A stretch of DNA of 49,923 nucleotides from Methylocapsa aurea (GCF_000746085.1 NZ_JQKO01000022.1:1-49923); one strand, 5' to 3'; shown: positions 34,048 through 43,422, numbered from the stretch's first letter. Numbers and translations: made by a program. Notes: generated by a model from the letters alone, not told the origin.

Positions 34048-35043
34048 ATGGCGTTTCGCCGCAAGACCTTGATTTTAACTCTGGCCGGGATGTTGGCGTT
34101 CGGATTGAGCGCGGACGCCTTCGCCCGCGCGGGGAGCGGCGGCTCGTCCGGCAGCCGCGGCAGCCGCACATTCAGCGCGCCGCCCGCCACGACGACAGCC
34201 CCGAGAGGCGCGGCGCCTATGGAGCGTTCGATGACCTCGCCCAGTCAGGGCTTTTCGCGCCCTGGGGCGACGGCGCCTGGCGGTGGGTTCTTTTCCGGCG
34301 GCTTTGGCCGAGGCCTTCTCGGCGGCCTCGTCGGGGCCGGACTCTTCGGCATGCTGTTCGGCAATGGGATGTTCGGCGGCCTAGGCGGCGGCATGTCGAT
34401 CCTTGGCCTCATTCTTCAGATCGGCCTGCTGTTTTTGCTGTTCAAGCTCGTCATGGGCTTCATTCGCAGCCGGCGGGCGGCCGTCCCTGGCGGCGGCTCA
34501 GCGCATTCTTTCGCCCAAAGCGGGACGGGCGGCGGTTTTGGCGGCCTGGGCGGATTAGGCTCGGGACTTGGCGGCTTGGGCTCTGGACTAAGCGGCGCAG
34601 CTTCCGGAGTTGGCGGCGGCGCAGCGCGCAAGCTCGACGTCGGTCAGGCCGATTTCAATATGTTCGAACAGCGGCTAGCGTCGATCGAGCAAGCCTATGG
34701 CGCAGAGGATCTCAACGCCCTGCGCTCCTTGGCGAGCCCGGAAATGGCGTCCTATTTCGCCGAGGAAATCGCCGCCAACGCAAAGAAGGGCGTCGTCAAC
34801 AAGCTGTCCGACGTGACCTTCCTGCAAGGCGACTTGTCCGAGGCCTGGCGCGAGGACAACGGCGAATACGCCAGCGTCGCCATCCGGTTTTCGTTGATCG
34901 ACACGATGGTCGATCGCGCCACCGGCAAGATCGTATCGGGCGATCCTTCAACGCCGCAGCAAGCGACCGAGCTTTGGACCTTCGCCCGGCGGCCGGGCGG
35001 CGCGCCCAGCGATTGGAAATTATCGGCGATCCAGCAGGCTTGA
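34048..35043 (+). CDS. Tim44-domain membrane protein
   Basis: 331 residues from ATG 34048 (MAFRRKTLILTLAG), the first start with a signal-like segment; an in-frame start at 33916 is unlikely. After the signal/anchor comes a Ser/Arg/Pro-rich region, a glycine-rich stretch, a membrane span (GMSILGLILQIGLLFLLFKL), another Gly-rich linker, and a C-terminal Tim44-like domain (about 200-331) with FNMFEQRLASIEQAYGAEDL, EMASYFAEEIAANAKKGVVN and ATELWTFARRPGG. Tim44-like bacterial proteins are membrane-attached with an unknown, possibly membrane-stress or translocation-related role. Confidence 0.85.
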   Translation: MAFRRKTLILTLAGMLAFGLSADAFARAGSGGSSGSRGSRTFSAPPATTTAPRGAAPMERSMTSPSQGFSRPGATAPGGGFFSGGFGRGLLGGLVGAGLFGMLFGNGMFGGLGGGMSILGLILQIGLLFLLFKLVMGFIRSRRAAVPGGGSAHSFAQSGTGGGFGGLGGLGSGLGGLGSGLSGAASGVGGGAARKLDVGQADFNMFEQRLASIEQAYGAEDLNALRSLASPEMASYFAEEIAANAKKGVVNKLSDVTFLQGDLSEAWREDNGEYASVAIRFSLIDTMVDRATGKIVSGDPSTPQQATELWTFARRPGGAPSDWKLSAIQQA

Positions 35044-35048
35044 CTGGC

Positions 35049-35077
35049 GGGCGGAGAGCATTTTTTCCGCCCCTTTT
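35049..35077 (+). terminator. Rho-independent terminator after the Tim44-domain gene
   Basis: GGGCGGA (35049-35055) pairs with TCCGCCC (35066-35072) across a 10-base loop and is followed by CTTTT. It begins six bases after the stop codon. Confidence 0.7.
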
Positions 35078-35084
35078 GTCTCCT

Positions 35085-35720
35085 TCACCACAGGGCCTCG
35101 CCTTTCTCGTGGGGTTGCAGAATGCCACAGTAACCGGCATATGCGACGCGCGACCGCGGCGAATCTTCGCATTCGAAGCTGGTATTGTGCGCGAGATCAT
35201 TGCTCCCATCCCGGCCACCCTGGTGGCCGGCGGCGCTCCTTGCTGCCGAGCGCACAATGGTCGCCTCGGTGGCGGTTTCGATGTGCGTCGCCTCTTCGAT
35301 CGCCTCCTTGATCTCGGCTTCCAACGCGCGGCGGCGCGCCGTGGCGATCATTTCGCTCGTTGCCTCCTTCAGCGATTTGCGCGAAATGCCGACGGCGTCG
35401 GCATACGCCGGATCGTCACAGTTTTCATGCAGGATTTTCGATCGGAGCGGCAAGGCTGCGCGCGCATAGCCGGCGCCCCGAGAAAACATCCAAACACTGT
35501 CATATCTCGCGCCGGTAGGTTGCAATGGCGATGACGCCGGCAAGGCCAAGAATCGCCGTGTCGAGGTCTGGATCGAGAAGAAAAATCGCTCGGTTGAAGG
35601 AGCGTGTCCAGGCGTGAACATCTTGCTTCGCGTTGCCGCTCCCCAAACGAAATTTTCAGTGGCCGAGCGACATTTCATATAGCGCGAGGCGCAAATCTTC
35701 GGGGACACATTCATCCGCAA
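35085..35720 (-). CDS. Doubtful hypothetical gene
   Basis: A minus-strand frame whose second half has coding-like codon use and a helical charged stretch (ISRKSLKEATSEMIATARRR then ALEAEIKEAIEEATHIETAT). The first half looks random, so the true start is unclear; an internal Met or a decayed gene are both possible. No family recognised. Confidence 0.35.
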   Translation of the reverse strand: MRMNVSPKICASRYMKCRSATENFVWGAATRSKMFTPGHAPSTERFFFSIQTSTRRFLALPASSPLQPTGARYDSVWMFSRGAGYARAALPLRSKILHENCDDPAYADAVGISRKSLKEATSEMIATARRRALEAEIKEAIEEATHIETATEATIVRSAARSAAGHQGGRDGSNDLAHNTSFECEDSPRSRVAYAGYCGILQPHEKGEALW

Positions 35721-35774
35721 AGCAATCGCAATGCCTGTTTTGAATTAAACCCGTGCGTTGGCGCATGCGAGGCG

Positions 35775-35835
35775 GTCTAGGTTTTGTTGCATTTTCTTAT
35801 ATGCGAACTGGCATTCACTTCGCTTGAAAATGCTC
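35775..35835. repeat. Intergenic repeat copy
   Basis: TTGTTGCATTTTCTTATATGC and TTCGCTTGAAAATGCTCTCAT resemble the ends of the repeat at 31578-31680. It lies in the gap before the 586-aa gene; the rest of the gap (35721-36001) holds nothing else I can name. Confidence 0.5.
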
Positions 35836-36001
35836 TCATTGTAACGGATCGCCCGCCAAGCACCGCACTCAGGGCAAGAGCGGCGCCGCATTTGATCGAC
35901 TTGGGTTCCGGGCGATCTGGGGCCTGCGTCTGTTCGGGAACAGACTTGCCTTCGGCCAATGTCAAACCGAAGGAGGAGGCTTTGGATCGGTCGGGATCCG
36001 C

Positions 36002-37762
36002 TTACTTCAATTGCAGAAACCGTCGCTTATATTTCGCCGCTGCGGCGATCGCGGTCTCGGGCCCGGCCGTATCCGGCGCCGGCTGGAAGCCATTGCCGTC
36101 TAGGATGAAACTGAAATCGGTGCCGCCGAGCTGAGCGTTGGCGTGGCAGCCCTGGCAACCGCCCATATTAAAGGCATGCACCATGGCGGGCCGCTCAGAG
36201 AACAAATGCGTGTTCTTGAAATTGGGAAGGACGCCGCCAGCCGGGAAGTCGGTCGACGCGCCGCCGGAAAGACGGCCGGAGAAGTTCTGCAGCGTGAAAT
36301 CGGTTTCGACCACACCGTTGGCCTGGAAGAATGTCGCTGCATTGTGTCGCCCGTTCGGATTCGAGGGGGGATCGATCTCCGACTTGTCGAATGGAAAGGC
36401 CTGCACGTTGACGAGCTTGTAATAGCGCCAGGGAGAGTTCGCCACATGATTGGCTGTTTCATAAGCCGCGATCGCGAGATGCGCCGTGGCATTGGCGTCA
36501 ACGATGACCGGGGGAATCGCATGATAGCGCTGCTTGACGCAGATATCGCCGCCGGTAGGAAGCGAAACATTGCCGGGGATGTCATGAAAGAACAATCGCT
36601 TGCCGGTATCCCCGCAATAGGTCCCGCCAACCACCGACACGTGCGGAAAGGTCGGTGAATCCGTATACGTGAGTTCCGGCTCGGTGGGCGCTCCGGGCTG
36701 CGGATTGATGATCCTGCCGTCGGCGTCCTCGACCGGCTTTCCATCGGGGGCGAGAATGTTGTCGGCCTGCTCGAAAGTCGCGAACACGAAGGCCGGCGCG
36801 GTTGGCGTCTTGTGGATGATGTGAAGGGCGAGGAGCGCCCATTGCGCCTCGAAGTAGCAAGGCAGGTTATTATTTGTTTCGTAGAAACGCACGGTCGTGG
36901 TGTGGTAGCGGCTTGCGTCCTCTCCGGGCGCGAGCGGCCGCCACGCTGATTTGACCTCGATGGTTCCATGCGGGAAAAAAACCACCGGTTGGACTGGAGG
37001 CCGATTGCTGGCAACGGCGGTCTTGAAATTCTGCTCGGCGAGCGCAAGACTTGGCGAGTGGTACCAGTAATCGCGCTGCAGCACGTAGATATACTGCGCG
37101 CGGTTGCCCTTGGCCATGAAGCGAATCAGCTGCGGCGCGCTATTGGGACCTGGCGCGTTCGCCGGCAGAACGCCGGCATACATCTGGTCGAGCCCGATCT
37201 GCGTGGTCTCGTCGAGATTGACAAAGGCCGGCTGTGCGACCGGCGTCTGGCCGGGACAGGCCGCGACGCTGCCGTCGACGGAGCCCACTTCCGCCGGCAC
37301 ATAGAAATAGGCGGGCGGCGCGTCATAGCCAAAGGACGGCAGCCGGGCGTTGAACCCCTGCGGAGCCGGAAAGCGGGCGGAGATATTGTCCGGTTCGCGC
37401 GCCGGGAATATCTCGACCTTATGGCGCATCGTCTCCCACACCAGCGGCGGACCGCCAGCCACGGCGTTTTGTCCAAACGGCAGCTTCGTGTCCGGCGTCT
37501 CGCGAACGCCTCGAAGGGCGGGCCAGTTCAGTGCGAAGAATTCTCGCCAGGCGAAGGCGGCCGCCGTCGCGATATCTGCATTCTGGGCCCCGCCAGGAAC
37601 ATCGGCTGGAACGGTCGGGGCGATTGCAAACGGCGAGGTTGGCCTGGGCGGCCGAGTCTGAGCTATTGCGTCCGCGTGGATGCCCCCCAACGTCAGCGCG
37701 CCGAAAGCCGCGGCGGCGAGCGCCACGCGGGGGCGGCAACACATGGTTGACGTCGCGGTCAT
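36002..37762 (-). CDS. Large periplasmic protein with one CXXCH heme-binding motif
   Basis: 586 residues with a signal peptide (basic start, then VALAAAAFGALTLGGIHADA). Only one cytochrome c motif is seen, CQGCH (C536-H540), near the C-terminus in GGCQGCHANAQLGG. The long middle region has many aromatic and proline residues (FAWREFFALNWPALRG, RAQYIYVLQRDYW, FFPHGTIEVKSAWRPL) and would be a separate beta-rich or novel domain. I recall proteins of this style annotated only as cytochrome c-like or hypothetical. A c-type heme attached periplasmically is likely; electron partner unknown. GGAG precedes the start. Confidence 0.6.
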   Translation of the reverse strand: MTATSTMCCRPRVALAAAAFGALTLGGIHADAIAQTRPPRPTSPFAIAPTVPADVPGGAQNADIATAAAFAWREFFALNWPALRGVRETPDTKLPFGQNAVAGGPPLVWETMRHKVEIFPAREPDNISARFPAPQGFNARLPSFGYDAPPAYFYVPAEVGSVDGSVAACPGQTPVAQPAFVNLDETTQIGLDQMYAGVLPANAPGPNSAPQLIRFMAKGNRAQYIYVLQRDYWYHSPSLALAEQNFKTAVASNRPPVQPVVFFPHGTIEVKSAWRPLAPGEDASRYHTTTVRFYETNNNLPCYFEAQWALLALHIIHKTPTAPAFVFATFEQADNILAPDGKPVEDADGRIINPQPGAPTEPELTYTDSPTFPHVSVVGGTYCGDTGKRLFFHDIPGNVSLPTGGDICVKQRYHAIPPVIVDANATAHLAIAAYETANHVANSPWRYYKLVNVQAFPFDKSEIDPPSNPNGRHNAATFFQANGVVETDFTLQNFSGRLSGGASTDFPAGGVLPNFKNTHLFSERPAMVHAFNMGGCQGCHANAQLGGTDFSFILDGNGFQPAPDTAGPETAIAAAAKYKRRFLQLK

Positions 37763-38093
37763 TGCAGGTCTCCTTCAGCATGATTTGGAATCGTGATCAT
37801 CGGGCGCCATCTCAGTGGCCGCGGGAGGCCGACCGTTGTCGACGGGCTTGAGCCTGAGCTTTTTAAGAACATCTGTCAAATAAACATTATTCAAATAAAT
37901 CACTAACGGTGAGTGAGCGTTTGTTCCAGAAGCGCTCCGCGAGGTTAGAGCATTTTCGAGCGAAATGGATGCCGGTTCGCGTTAAGAAAATGCTCTAGAT
38001 GGAAACATCCAAGAGCATGAAACGTGATCTATTGGTGAGAAGAGAGCGGGATTTGACGCGAAAAACCGGATTTCCACCTTTTCGCATCCCGCT
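37763..38093. repeat. Spacer with intergenic palindromic repeats
   Basis: No gene. AGAGCATTTTC (37948-37958) pairs with GAAAATGCTCT (37986-37996), 11 perfect bases. A second related element, with GAGCGGGAT and GCATCCCGC near its ends, follows at ~38045-38094. These are further members of the repeat family noted at 1279, 1422 and 31578. Confidence 0.7.
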
Positions 38094-38813
38094 TTAGAAA
38101 TTCGGCGAGCCAAGCCGCCATCTGGCGATTTGCGTCGGCGTGAGGATGCGCAAAGCATCGGGGGCGCCGTGTTCCGCATTTCGGACGAGGGCGGGATTGA
38201 TGCCCATGGTCGAGCTATAGCGCTGCAGGACGCCTGCCATTCTTCCGTCATCGTATCGACGCCGGCGCTCGCTCGCCGAAGCGGCGCCGTCACCCCCCGA
38301 AGCATAGGCGAACATGCGGTGGAGCCCGACCTTGCTTTGGGGCGGGATGACGCGTTTTTCCGCGCCCATCAAAGCGAAAACACAAGCTGAAAAACAGCGC
38401 CCGCCGGTAAAATGCGTCAGACCATCATCGACATGCGGTTCGGCGCGCGCCACAACGGCAGCAATGCCGGCGCGGCGGAAGATTTTCCCCAACTCCATCG
38501 CGGCGACGACTTTGCCGCCCGGCGAATTGAGGAACACGATCGCATGTACATTGCCGTCGTCCCGGTGGCCGCCAAGAAAATCAAAAAAGGCATCCGGCGT
38601 CGCATCGACGATTTCCCCTCCCGCGGCGATCACCTTCGGGCACGCCCCGCCGCATTTGTGGGGATTGCCGATCGCCGCCAAATAGAAGGTCATGGCCTCT
38701 TCCGCCGCCGCCCCCCCTGCCAAGGCGAGCAGATAGAAGATGGTCAAGCAAGCCATTGCGCGGGGGGAGCGGCCGCGCGGGAGCCCCGCCAGCAGGGAAA
38801 ATCGGCGCGTCAT
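38094..38813 (-). CDS. ClpP-like periplasmic protein (COG3904 type)
   Basis: 239 residues from MTRRFSLLAG (38813); starts at 38876 and 38756 are alternatives. A hydrophobic signal/anchor (MACLTIFYLLALAGGAAA) is followed by a ClpP/crotonase-like fold: HAIVFLNSPGGKVVAAMELG (oxyanion-type NSPGG), GRCFSACVFALMGAEKR with the position of the ClpP nucleophilic Ser, and SKVGLHRMFA. Similar proteins are predicted periplasmic and of unknown substrate. Cysteines (HKCGGACPK) suggest a disulfide. Probably monocistronic; its 3' end touches the repeat spacer. Confidence 0.7.
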   Translation of the reverse strand: MTRRFSLLAGLPRGRSPRAMACLTIFYLLALAGGAAAEEAMTFYLAAIGNPHKCGGACPKVIAAGGEIVDATPDAFFDFLGGHRDDGNVHAIVFLNSPGGKVVAAMELGKIFRRAGIAAVVARAEPHVDDGLTHFTGGRCFSACVFALMGAEKRVIPPQSKVGLHRMFAYASGGDGAASASERRRRYDDGRMAGVLQRYSSTMGINPALVRNAEHGAPDALRILTPTQIARWRLGSPNF

Positions 38814-39113
38814 CGGACCTCTGCGGCGCATGAAAGGGAAGAGCCCGCCAACTCGACCGGCAAGCTCCCATGCCATCGCTTTGGCAAAGATAATGGCGAT
38901 GATAAGGCCGCCGCCGCAGCGAGCGCTTGCTTCGGAGCGGTCCCGAAATCAGGCCAGATGGGTGTTCGAGTCCATGATGTCCAAGCCAGCATCACGCCGC
39001 ATTCCGTCTCGTGCGATTTCGCTCCCAAGCGCATATTCCGAGCATGCGCTTTATGTTCCAGCTTTAACGCATGATATGCGACAAAGCGAAACCGAAGCCT
39101 TTTTCAGGTCTCC
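38814..39113. other. Divergent spacer between ClpP-like and FUSC-type genes
   Basis: About 300 bases with no credible gene; it holds the promoters of both flanking genes. No repeat or strong dyad seen. Confidence 0.4.
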
Positions 39114-40268
39114 ATGTCGCATGAAAAACGCTCGCGTCTGGAATTGACCATGAGCCGCGCTGCAAGAGCATGGAGCTGGCTTCGCGCCAGAATCCACACC
39201 CGCGAGGCGGAGTTGCGCCTCAGCGTCAGGGTCACGGTCGCCGCCCTGGCCACTTATGCGCTATCGGAATTTTTGCATGTTCCCCAGGTGTTGTGGACCG
39301 TTCTGACCGCCGTCCTCGTGACGCAGCTCAGCGTCGGCAGGTCGGTAAAGGCGGCGATCGACTATTTCATCGGCACGCTCGGGGGCGCCATTTACAGTGG
39401 CGCGGTCGCCGCTGTGACCCCCCATTCATCAGAGGTCGGGGTGTTTGTGGTCCTCGCGGTCGCGATTGCGCCGCTCGCCTTCCTGGCCACGATCAATCCC
39501 AGTTTTCGAGTTGCTCCCTTCACCGCCGTCATGGTGCTTTTGGCCCCCGCGATCACCCATGTGGGCTCAGTCGAATCGGCCTTTTATCGGATTCTTGAAG
39601 TCGCGCTGGGCGGCATGACGGCCCTCGTTGTCTCGTTTCTGGTGTTGCCGGCGCGGGCGCATGGTTTGGCGATCGACGCCGCGGCGCGCATGCTTGATTT
39701 CGCGGCCTGGGCTCTTCCCAAGCTGCTCGCCGGCTTCACGGAAAGGCTGGAGGCGTCCTCGATTCGCGCCATCCAGGTCAGCCTCAGCCAGGCCTTCGCG
39801 CAGTTGAACGAGGTTGGCGAAGAGGCGCGGCGCGAGCGGCTGACCTACCTCGCCGACCAGCCGGACCTTAGTCCGTTGCTGCGCATAGTGTTGCGTCTGC
39901 GGCACGACCTTATCATGATTGGACGCGGCGCGAGCGCGCCGCTTCCAGAACCGTTCCAGGCGCGGCTTGCGGCGCCGCTGGCCCGGGTGGGCAATGCCGC
40001 GGCCGAGTATTTGCGTGCGAGCGCCGCCGCGCTCATTGCCCGCGAGGAGGCGGCGCCGCTAGCCGGGTTCGACTCCGCCATCGATAGCTACGAAGACGCG
40101 ATCGCATCGCTTCGCCGCGAACGCCTTACCAAAGATTTGCCGAGCGAGGCCGTGGAGCATATTTTCGGGCTCGGCTTCGCTCTGGACCAGCTGCGCCAGA
40201 ATCTTGCGGAGCTCGAGCAATGCGTCACGGATTGCGCCCGCGCGTCCGGAGAGAGGCAGAGGCTTTGA
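39114..40268 (+). CDS. FUSC-family inner-membrane protein
   Basis: 384 residues; a later start at 39150 is possible. The N-terminal half has about six hydrophobic spans with the FUSC signature (LRLSVRVTVAALATYALSEF, WTVLTAVLVTQLSVG, GTLGGAIYSGAVAAV). The C-terminal half is soluble and helical. Related proteins include aromatic-acid exporters and hydroxybenzoate efflux subunits; the substrate cannot be read here. It converges with the nickel permease gene with an 18-base gap. Confidence 0.75.
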   Translation: MSHEKRSRLELTMSRAARAWSWLRARIHTREAELRLSVRVTVAALATYALSEFLHVPQVLWTVLTAVLVTQLSVGRSVKAAIDYFIGTLGGAIYSGAVAAVTPHSSEVGVFVVLAVAIAPLAFLATINPSFRVAPFTAVMVLLAPAITHVGSVESAFYRILEVALGGMTALVVSFLVLPARAHGLAIDAAARMLDFAAWALPKLLAGFTERLEASSIRAIQVSLSQAFAQLNEVGEEARRERLTYLADQPDLSPLLRIVLRLRHDLIMIGRGASAPLPEPFQARLAAPLARVGNAAAEYLRASAAALIAREEAAPLAGFDSAIDSYEDAIASLRRERLTKDLPSEAVEHIFGLGFALDQLRQNLAELEQCVTDCARASGERQRL

Positions 40269-40285
40269 AGGCAAGCTGACCGCAG

Positions 40286-41392
40286 CTATTCCGGCGCCGG
40301 AACCTTCTCCTGCGATGGCCCGAGCGGAGGCCAGCCGATCGGTTTTGGATGCGCCGGCGCAAGCGAGCCGCTCCGCGCGTAGCCGTTGATGCGATAAATG
40401 AGCGACGACCCAATCCAGGCGATGAGAAAAATCCCGGCCACGACGAATCCGAATTGCGCAAGGTTTTGAGTGAGGCCGTCGAGCGCCCGCCAGAATCCGC
40501 CCTCAAAGCCAAGGCGATCCGAAATCAGCGCCAAGACCTCGACGCCGCCGATGAGAAAGGCGACCGCCGCGGACGCTGCGGTAATGGTGAGATTGTACCA
40601 AAGCTTGCGGATCGGGTCGACGAAGGCCCAGCCATAGGCGCCGACCATCAGCGCGCTATCCGCCGTGTCGACGAGCGCCATGCCGGCGGTGAAGAGGGCG
40701 GGAAAAACCAGCGTGTCCAACGCCGACATATCCCGCGCCGCCGCGGCGGCGGAAATGCTGAGGAGGCCGATTTCGGTCGCCGTGTCGAATCCAAGGCCAA
40801 ACAAGAAGCCGAGCGGATACATGTGCCAGCTCTTCCTCACCGCGCCGAAGATCGGGCGAAACAAGCGGGCGAGGAAGCCGCGCCCAGCTAACAAGATATT
40901 GAGGCTCTCGGGATCGAGTTCCTCGCCGCGCGAGACAAGGCGGAAGCTTTTCCAAACGCCGCGCAATATAACCAGATTGGCGACCCCGACGATCAATAGA
41001 AAGCCGGCGGAGACCGAGGCCCCAATAAGGGAGCCAACCGATTTGAATGCGCTCAATTCGTCCTTCATCGCCGCCGCGCTCGCGGCGAGGACGAAAGAGG
41101 CGAGGATCACCACGGTCGAATGGCCAAGCGAGAAATATAGGCCCGCGCCGACCGGACGATGGCCTTCGTGCATCAGCTTGCGCACGACATTGTCGATGGC
41201 CGCGATGTGATCGGCATCGACCGCGTGGCGCAGACCGAAGACGAAAGCGAGCAGCGCCGTCGCCATGATCGCTGGCCGCTCGGCAAATAGCGCATAGGCC
41301 CACAACCAAGCGCAGATATTGGCGCCGACAAGCGCGACGAACAAGCCGACTGTTCCCGCCCGTGGCGCCCCGATCGACGTCGGCGGCGCCAT
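40286..41392 (-). CDS. NiCoT-type nickel/cobalt permease (HoxN/NixA family)
   Basis: 368 residues from ATG 41392; a GTG at 41443 would add 17 basic residues. The family signature RHAVDADHIAAIDN in the second helix is intact, with the second motif LGFDTATEIGLL and about eight spans. These permeases import Ni2+ (some also Co2+) with high affinity. Last gene of the leftward hydrogenase group, so it probably supplies nickel for the active site. Confidence 0.93.
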   Translation of the reverse strand: MAPPTSIGAPRAGTVGLFVALVGANICAWLWAYALFAERPAIMATALLAFVFGLRHAVDADHIAAIDNVVRKLMHEGHRPVGAGLYFSLGHSTVVILASFVLAASAAAMKDELSAFKSVGSLIGASVSAGFLLIVGVANLVILRGVWKSFRLVSRGEELDPESLNILLAGRGFLARLFRPIFGAVRKSWHMYPLGFLFGLGFDTATEIGLLSISAAAAARDMSALDTLVFPALFTAGMALVDTADSALMVGAYGWAFVDPIRKLWYNLTITAASAAVAFLIGGVEVLALISDRLGFEGGFWRALDGLTQNLAQFGFVVAGIFLIAWIGSSLIYRINGYARSGSLAPAHPKPIGWPPLGPSQEKVPAPE

Positions 41393-41447
41393 CAGCGATC
41401 GCTTAGCAAAACGGGAGCTTCTCGCTCGGCGCGAGACCTCCACGGCA

Positions 41448-41555
41448 TTACATGAACCGTATTTTCAAATAGCGGATCAGATCCCGTAGATTCATGGCGA
41501 TCAAGCCGATCACCAGCGCCAAGAGAATCAACCCGAAAATCGCCCAACCACTCAT
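41448..41555 (-). CDS. 35-residue membrane peptide, DUF6893-like, hydrogenase-linked
   Basis: A very small gene: MSGWAIFGLILLALVIGLIA, then MNLRDLIRYLKIRFM and TAA. GGAG lies six bases before the ATG. One hydrophobic segment of ~18 residues is followed by a basic amphipathic end, with C-terminal R(Y)LKIRxM. This is the pattern I recall for DUF6893 peptides found beside [NiFe]-hydrogenase genes in actinobacteria and others. It lies between the maturation protease and nickel permease on the same strand, at the place expected for a structural or assembly peptide. Function unknown; a membrane tether for the enzyme is one possibility. Confidence 0.8.
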   Translation of the reverse strand: MSGWAIFGLILLALVIGLIAMNLRDLIRYLKIRFM

Positions 41556-41599
41556 GACACGCTCCGTTTGCTCACTGGCGCCCGCAAGGCGCCGATGCG

Positions 41600-42115
41600 T
41601 CAGGGAACCCGTTCTGCTTCGAGCAGCTTTCCAATCACATCCTCAACCATGGCGACGCCTATGTCCACCGCCGCGGCGACCGGCGGACTTAGTTCCAGAA
41701 GCCCTTCACCCGCAAACCCCTCTTCCTCGCCGCCAAAACGCAACGGCTCGCAGCCGATGAGGAAAACCCGGCGGCAGCCGGAGCCCATGGCGGCGGCCAA
41801 GCGAAGCACCTTCGCCGGGTCGAGGTCGTGCGGCGACATCAAGAGATCCTCAGGCGCAGGATCTCCGGCGAGCCGCTCCGGCTCGATAAGATAAACCGAG
41901 CCGGGCCGCCCGCCGCGCCGGACCGCGTCAACGAGCACCACATAGGCGTAGTCTTCTAGCAGCGCATAGGTCAGGTCCACGCCGCGAATTCCATAATCGA
42001 CCACGCTCACGCCCGCCGGAAGCCGGCGTCGCGCCAGCGCTTGCGCGACAGCGGCGCCGAACCCATCGTCGCCCAGGAAGATATTGCCGACGCAGGCGAC
42101 CAGAATCCGGCTCAT
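41600..42115 (-). CDS. [NiFe]-hydrogenase maturation endopeptidase
   Basis: 171 residues of the HybD/HupD family. These proteases clip the C-terminal extension of the large subunit after nickel insertion, which closes the active site. GNIFLGDDGFGAAVAQAL is the N-terminal nickel-sensing motif, with Asp where HybD has Glu (E16), and VDYGIRGVDLTYALLEDY and VVLVDAVRRGG carry the other conserved acid. It overlaps the 436-aa gene by four bases. Confidence 0.9.
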   Translation of the reverse strand: MSRILVACVGNIFLGDDGFGAAVAQALARRRLPAGVSVVDYGIRGVDLTYALLEDYAYVVLVDAVRRGGRPGSVYLIEPERLAGDPAPEDLLMSPHDLDPAKVLRLAAAMGSGCRRVFLIGCEPLRFGGEEEGFAGEGLLELSPPVAAAVDIGVAMVEDVIGKLLEAERVP

Positions 42116-43422
42116 GTCCGGCGCCCCGCGGCGAAACTCTCGACCTCCTCGGGCGCGAAGAAGAATCGGTGGCCGGGATAGCGACCCAGCCCAAGGTCCC
42201 GGCCGGGATCGTCAAGGAGCGTCACCGCCACATGAACCCGATCTTCGAAATCGGTCTCGATGGCTTCAATGACGGCGGCCTTATCCTTCAAGGCGAGATC
42301 CATGATGTCGCAGCCAGCCTTCGGGCGCAGCCGCACCCAATCGCCAACGCTCAGCCGGACGCCATCGATCGAATGCGCGGCGGACGGCGGCATCGCTTTG
42401 AGAGCGCCCAAGCGCGGCTCCCGAAGCGCGCCATGAAGTTTGGCGAGTTCTTCGGGACCAAGCGCCTGCGTCCGCTCCAGCAACGCGCGCGCCCTTTCGT
42501 CAGCGCCCGCCATTTCGCGCTTTTCCGCATCCGTCATGGCGAGAATGCGCAAGATGAGTATTTCATCGATCTCGGTGGCGTCGAACAGATCGCCCGGGCT
42601 CTCCGCCGCGATTTGCGGGAAATCGTAAAGAATGATCGGCGAGGCCAGAACCATATCCCTTGCCTCTTCATCGCCGGCCAACACCGGCCAGACGCCTTGG
42701 TTTTCACAGGCCGCCGCCGCGGCGCGCAGTTCATCGGGAGGATCGATCGAGGAAATGAACGCGCCGTCGCTCACGCTTAAAATCGCATGGGTCGAGGCGA
42801 AGGCGCGCCGTTGCGCTTTGTCGCGACATTCGCGTTCGGCCGGCTCGAGCGGGGTGAGATTCTCGACCCGCGCCGTCAGCCGGTAGATCGCGTCGGCGAC
42901 AGGCTCCACGCTGATTTCAAGCGCCCCTTCGAGTTCTTGTCCGGTCCGGATACGGACGCCGAATCGCTGCTCCGATTGGCGGAAGAGCTCCTGTTCGCAT
43001 TGGCGCGGAAAGGCGAAGGCGATCCGCGCCGGGGCGTCCAGCAATTGCGCGATTGTCGTCGCCGGCGCGACGATCTCGCGTTCGAGCGCCTCCTCCCATG
43101 GCGCGAAGGCGCCGCCGTCGCACGCGCTCGCACACTCATAGGGCGCTTTCTCCGCTGGCCCATTCAGCAAGATGACTTCGCGCGCGATCAGGTGCAGAAA
43201 TCGGAGTCGAACCTCGATGCTGCTTTGCCCACCGCCGCGCAGCAGACATTGGGCCTGCATGTAGCAAGAGTCGCAGCCGCCAGAGGCGACATAGTCTCTT
43301 GGAAAAACGCCGCCAAACGTCCATCGCTGCTGGTTCTTGATCGAGGAGGGCCGGTAGGGATAGAGGAGATAGCCCTCGTAAAGGACCGCCGCGGCGATCT
43401 CCTTCACGCGCTCCAGATTCAT
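42112..43422 (-). CDS. Conserved 436-residue protein of group 1h-type hydrogenase loci
   Basis: 436 residues, soluble. N-terminus MNLERVKEIAAAVLYEGYLL then YPYRPSSIKNQQRWTFGGVF; a three-Cys block (GGCDSCYMQAQC); a beta-rich middle; C-terminal block GVRLSVGDWVRLRPKAGCDI then MDLALKDKAAVIEAIETDFE. I recall such a gene as a regular companion of high-affinity hydrogenases, without an assigned function. It is coupled to both neighbours by four-base overlaps (43419-43422 and 42112-42115). Assembly factor or electron-transfer accessory is inference. Confidence 0.75.
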   Translation of the reverse strand: MNLERVKEIAAAVLYEGYLLYPYRPSSIKNQQRWTFGGVFPRDYVASGGCDSCYMQAQCLLRGGGQSSIEVRLRFLHLIAREVILLNGPAEKAPYECASACDGGAFAPWEEALEREIVAPATTIAQLLDAPARIAFAFPRQCEQELFRQSEQRFGVRIRTGQELEGALEISVEPVADAIYRLTARVENLTPLEPAERECRDKAQRRAFASTHAILSVSDGAFISSIDPPDELRAAAAACENQGVWPVLAGDEEARDMVLASPIILYDFPQIAAESPGDLFDATEIDEILILRILAMTDAEKREMAGADERARALLERTQALGPEELAKLHGALREPRLGALKAMPPSAAHSIDGVRLSVGDWVRLRPKAGCDIMDLALKDKAAVIEAIETDFEDRVHVAVTLLDDPGRDLGLGRYPGHRFFFAPEEVESFAAGRRT

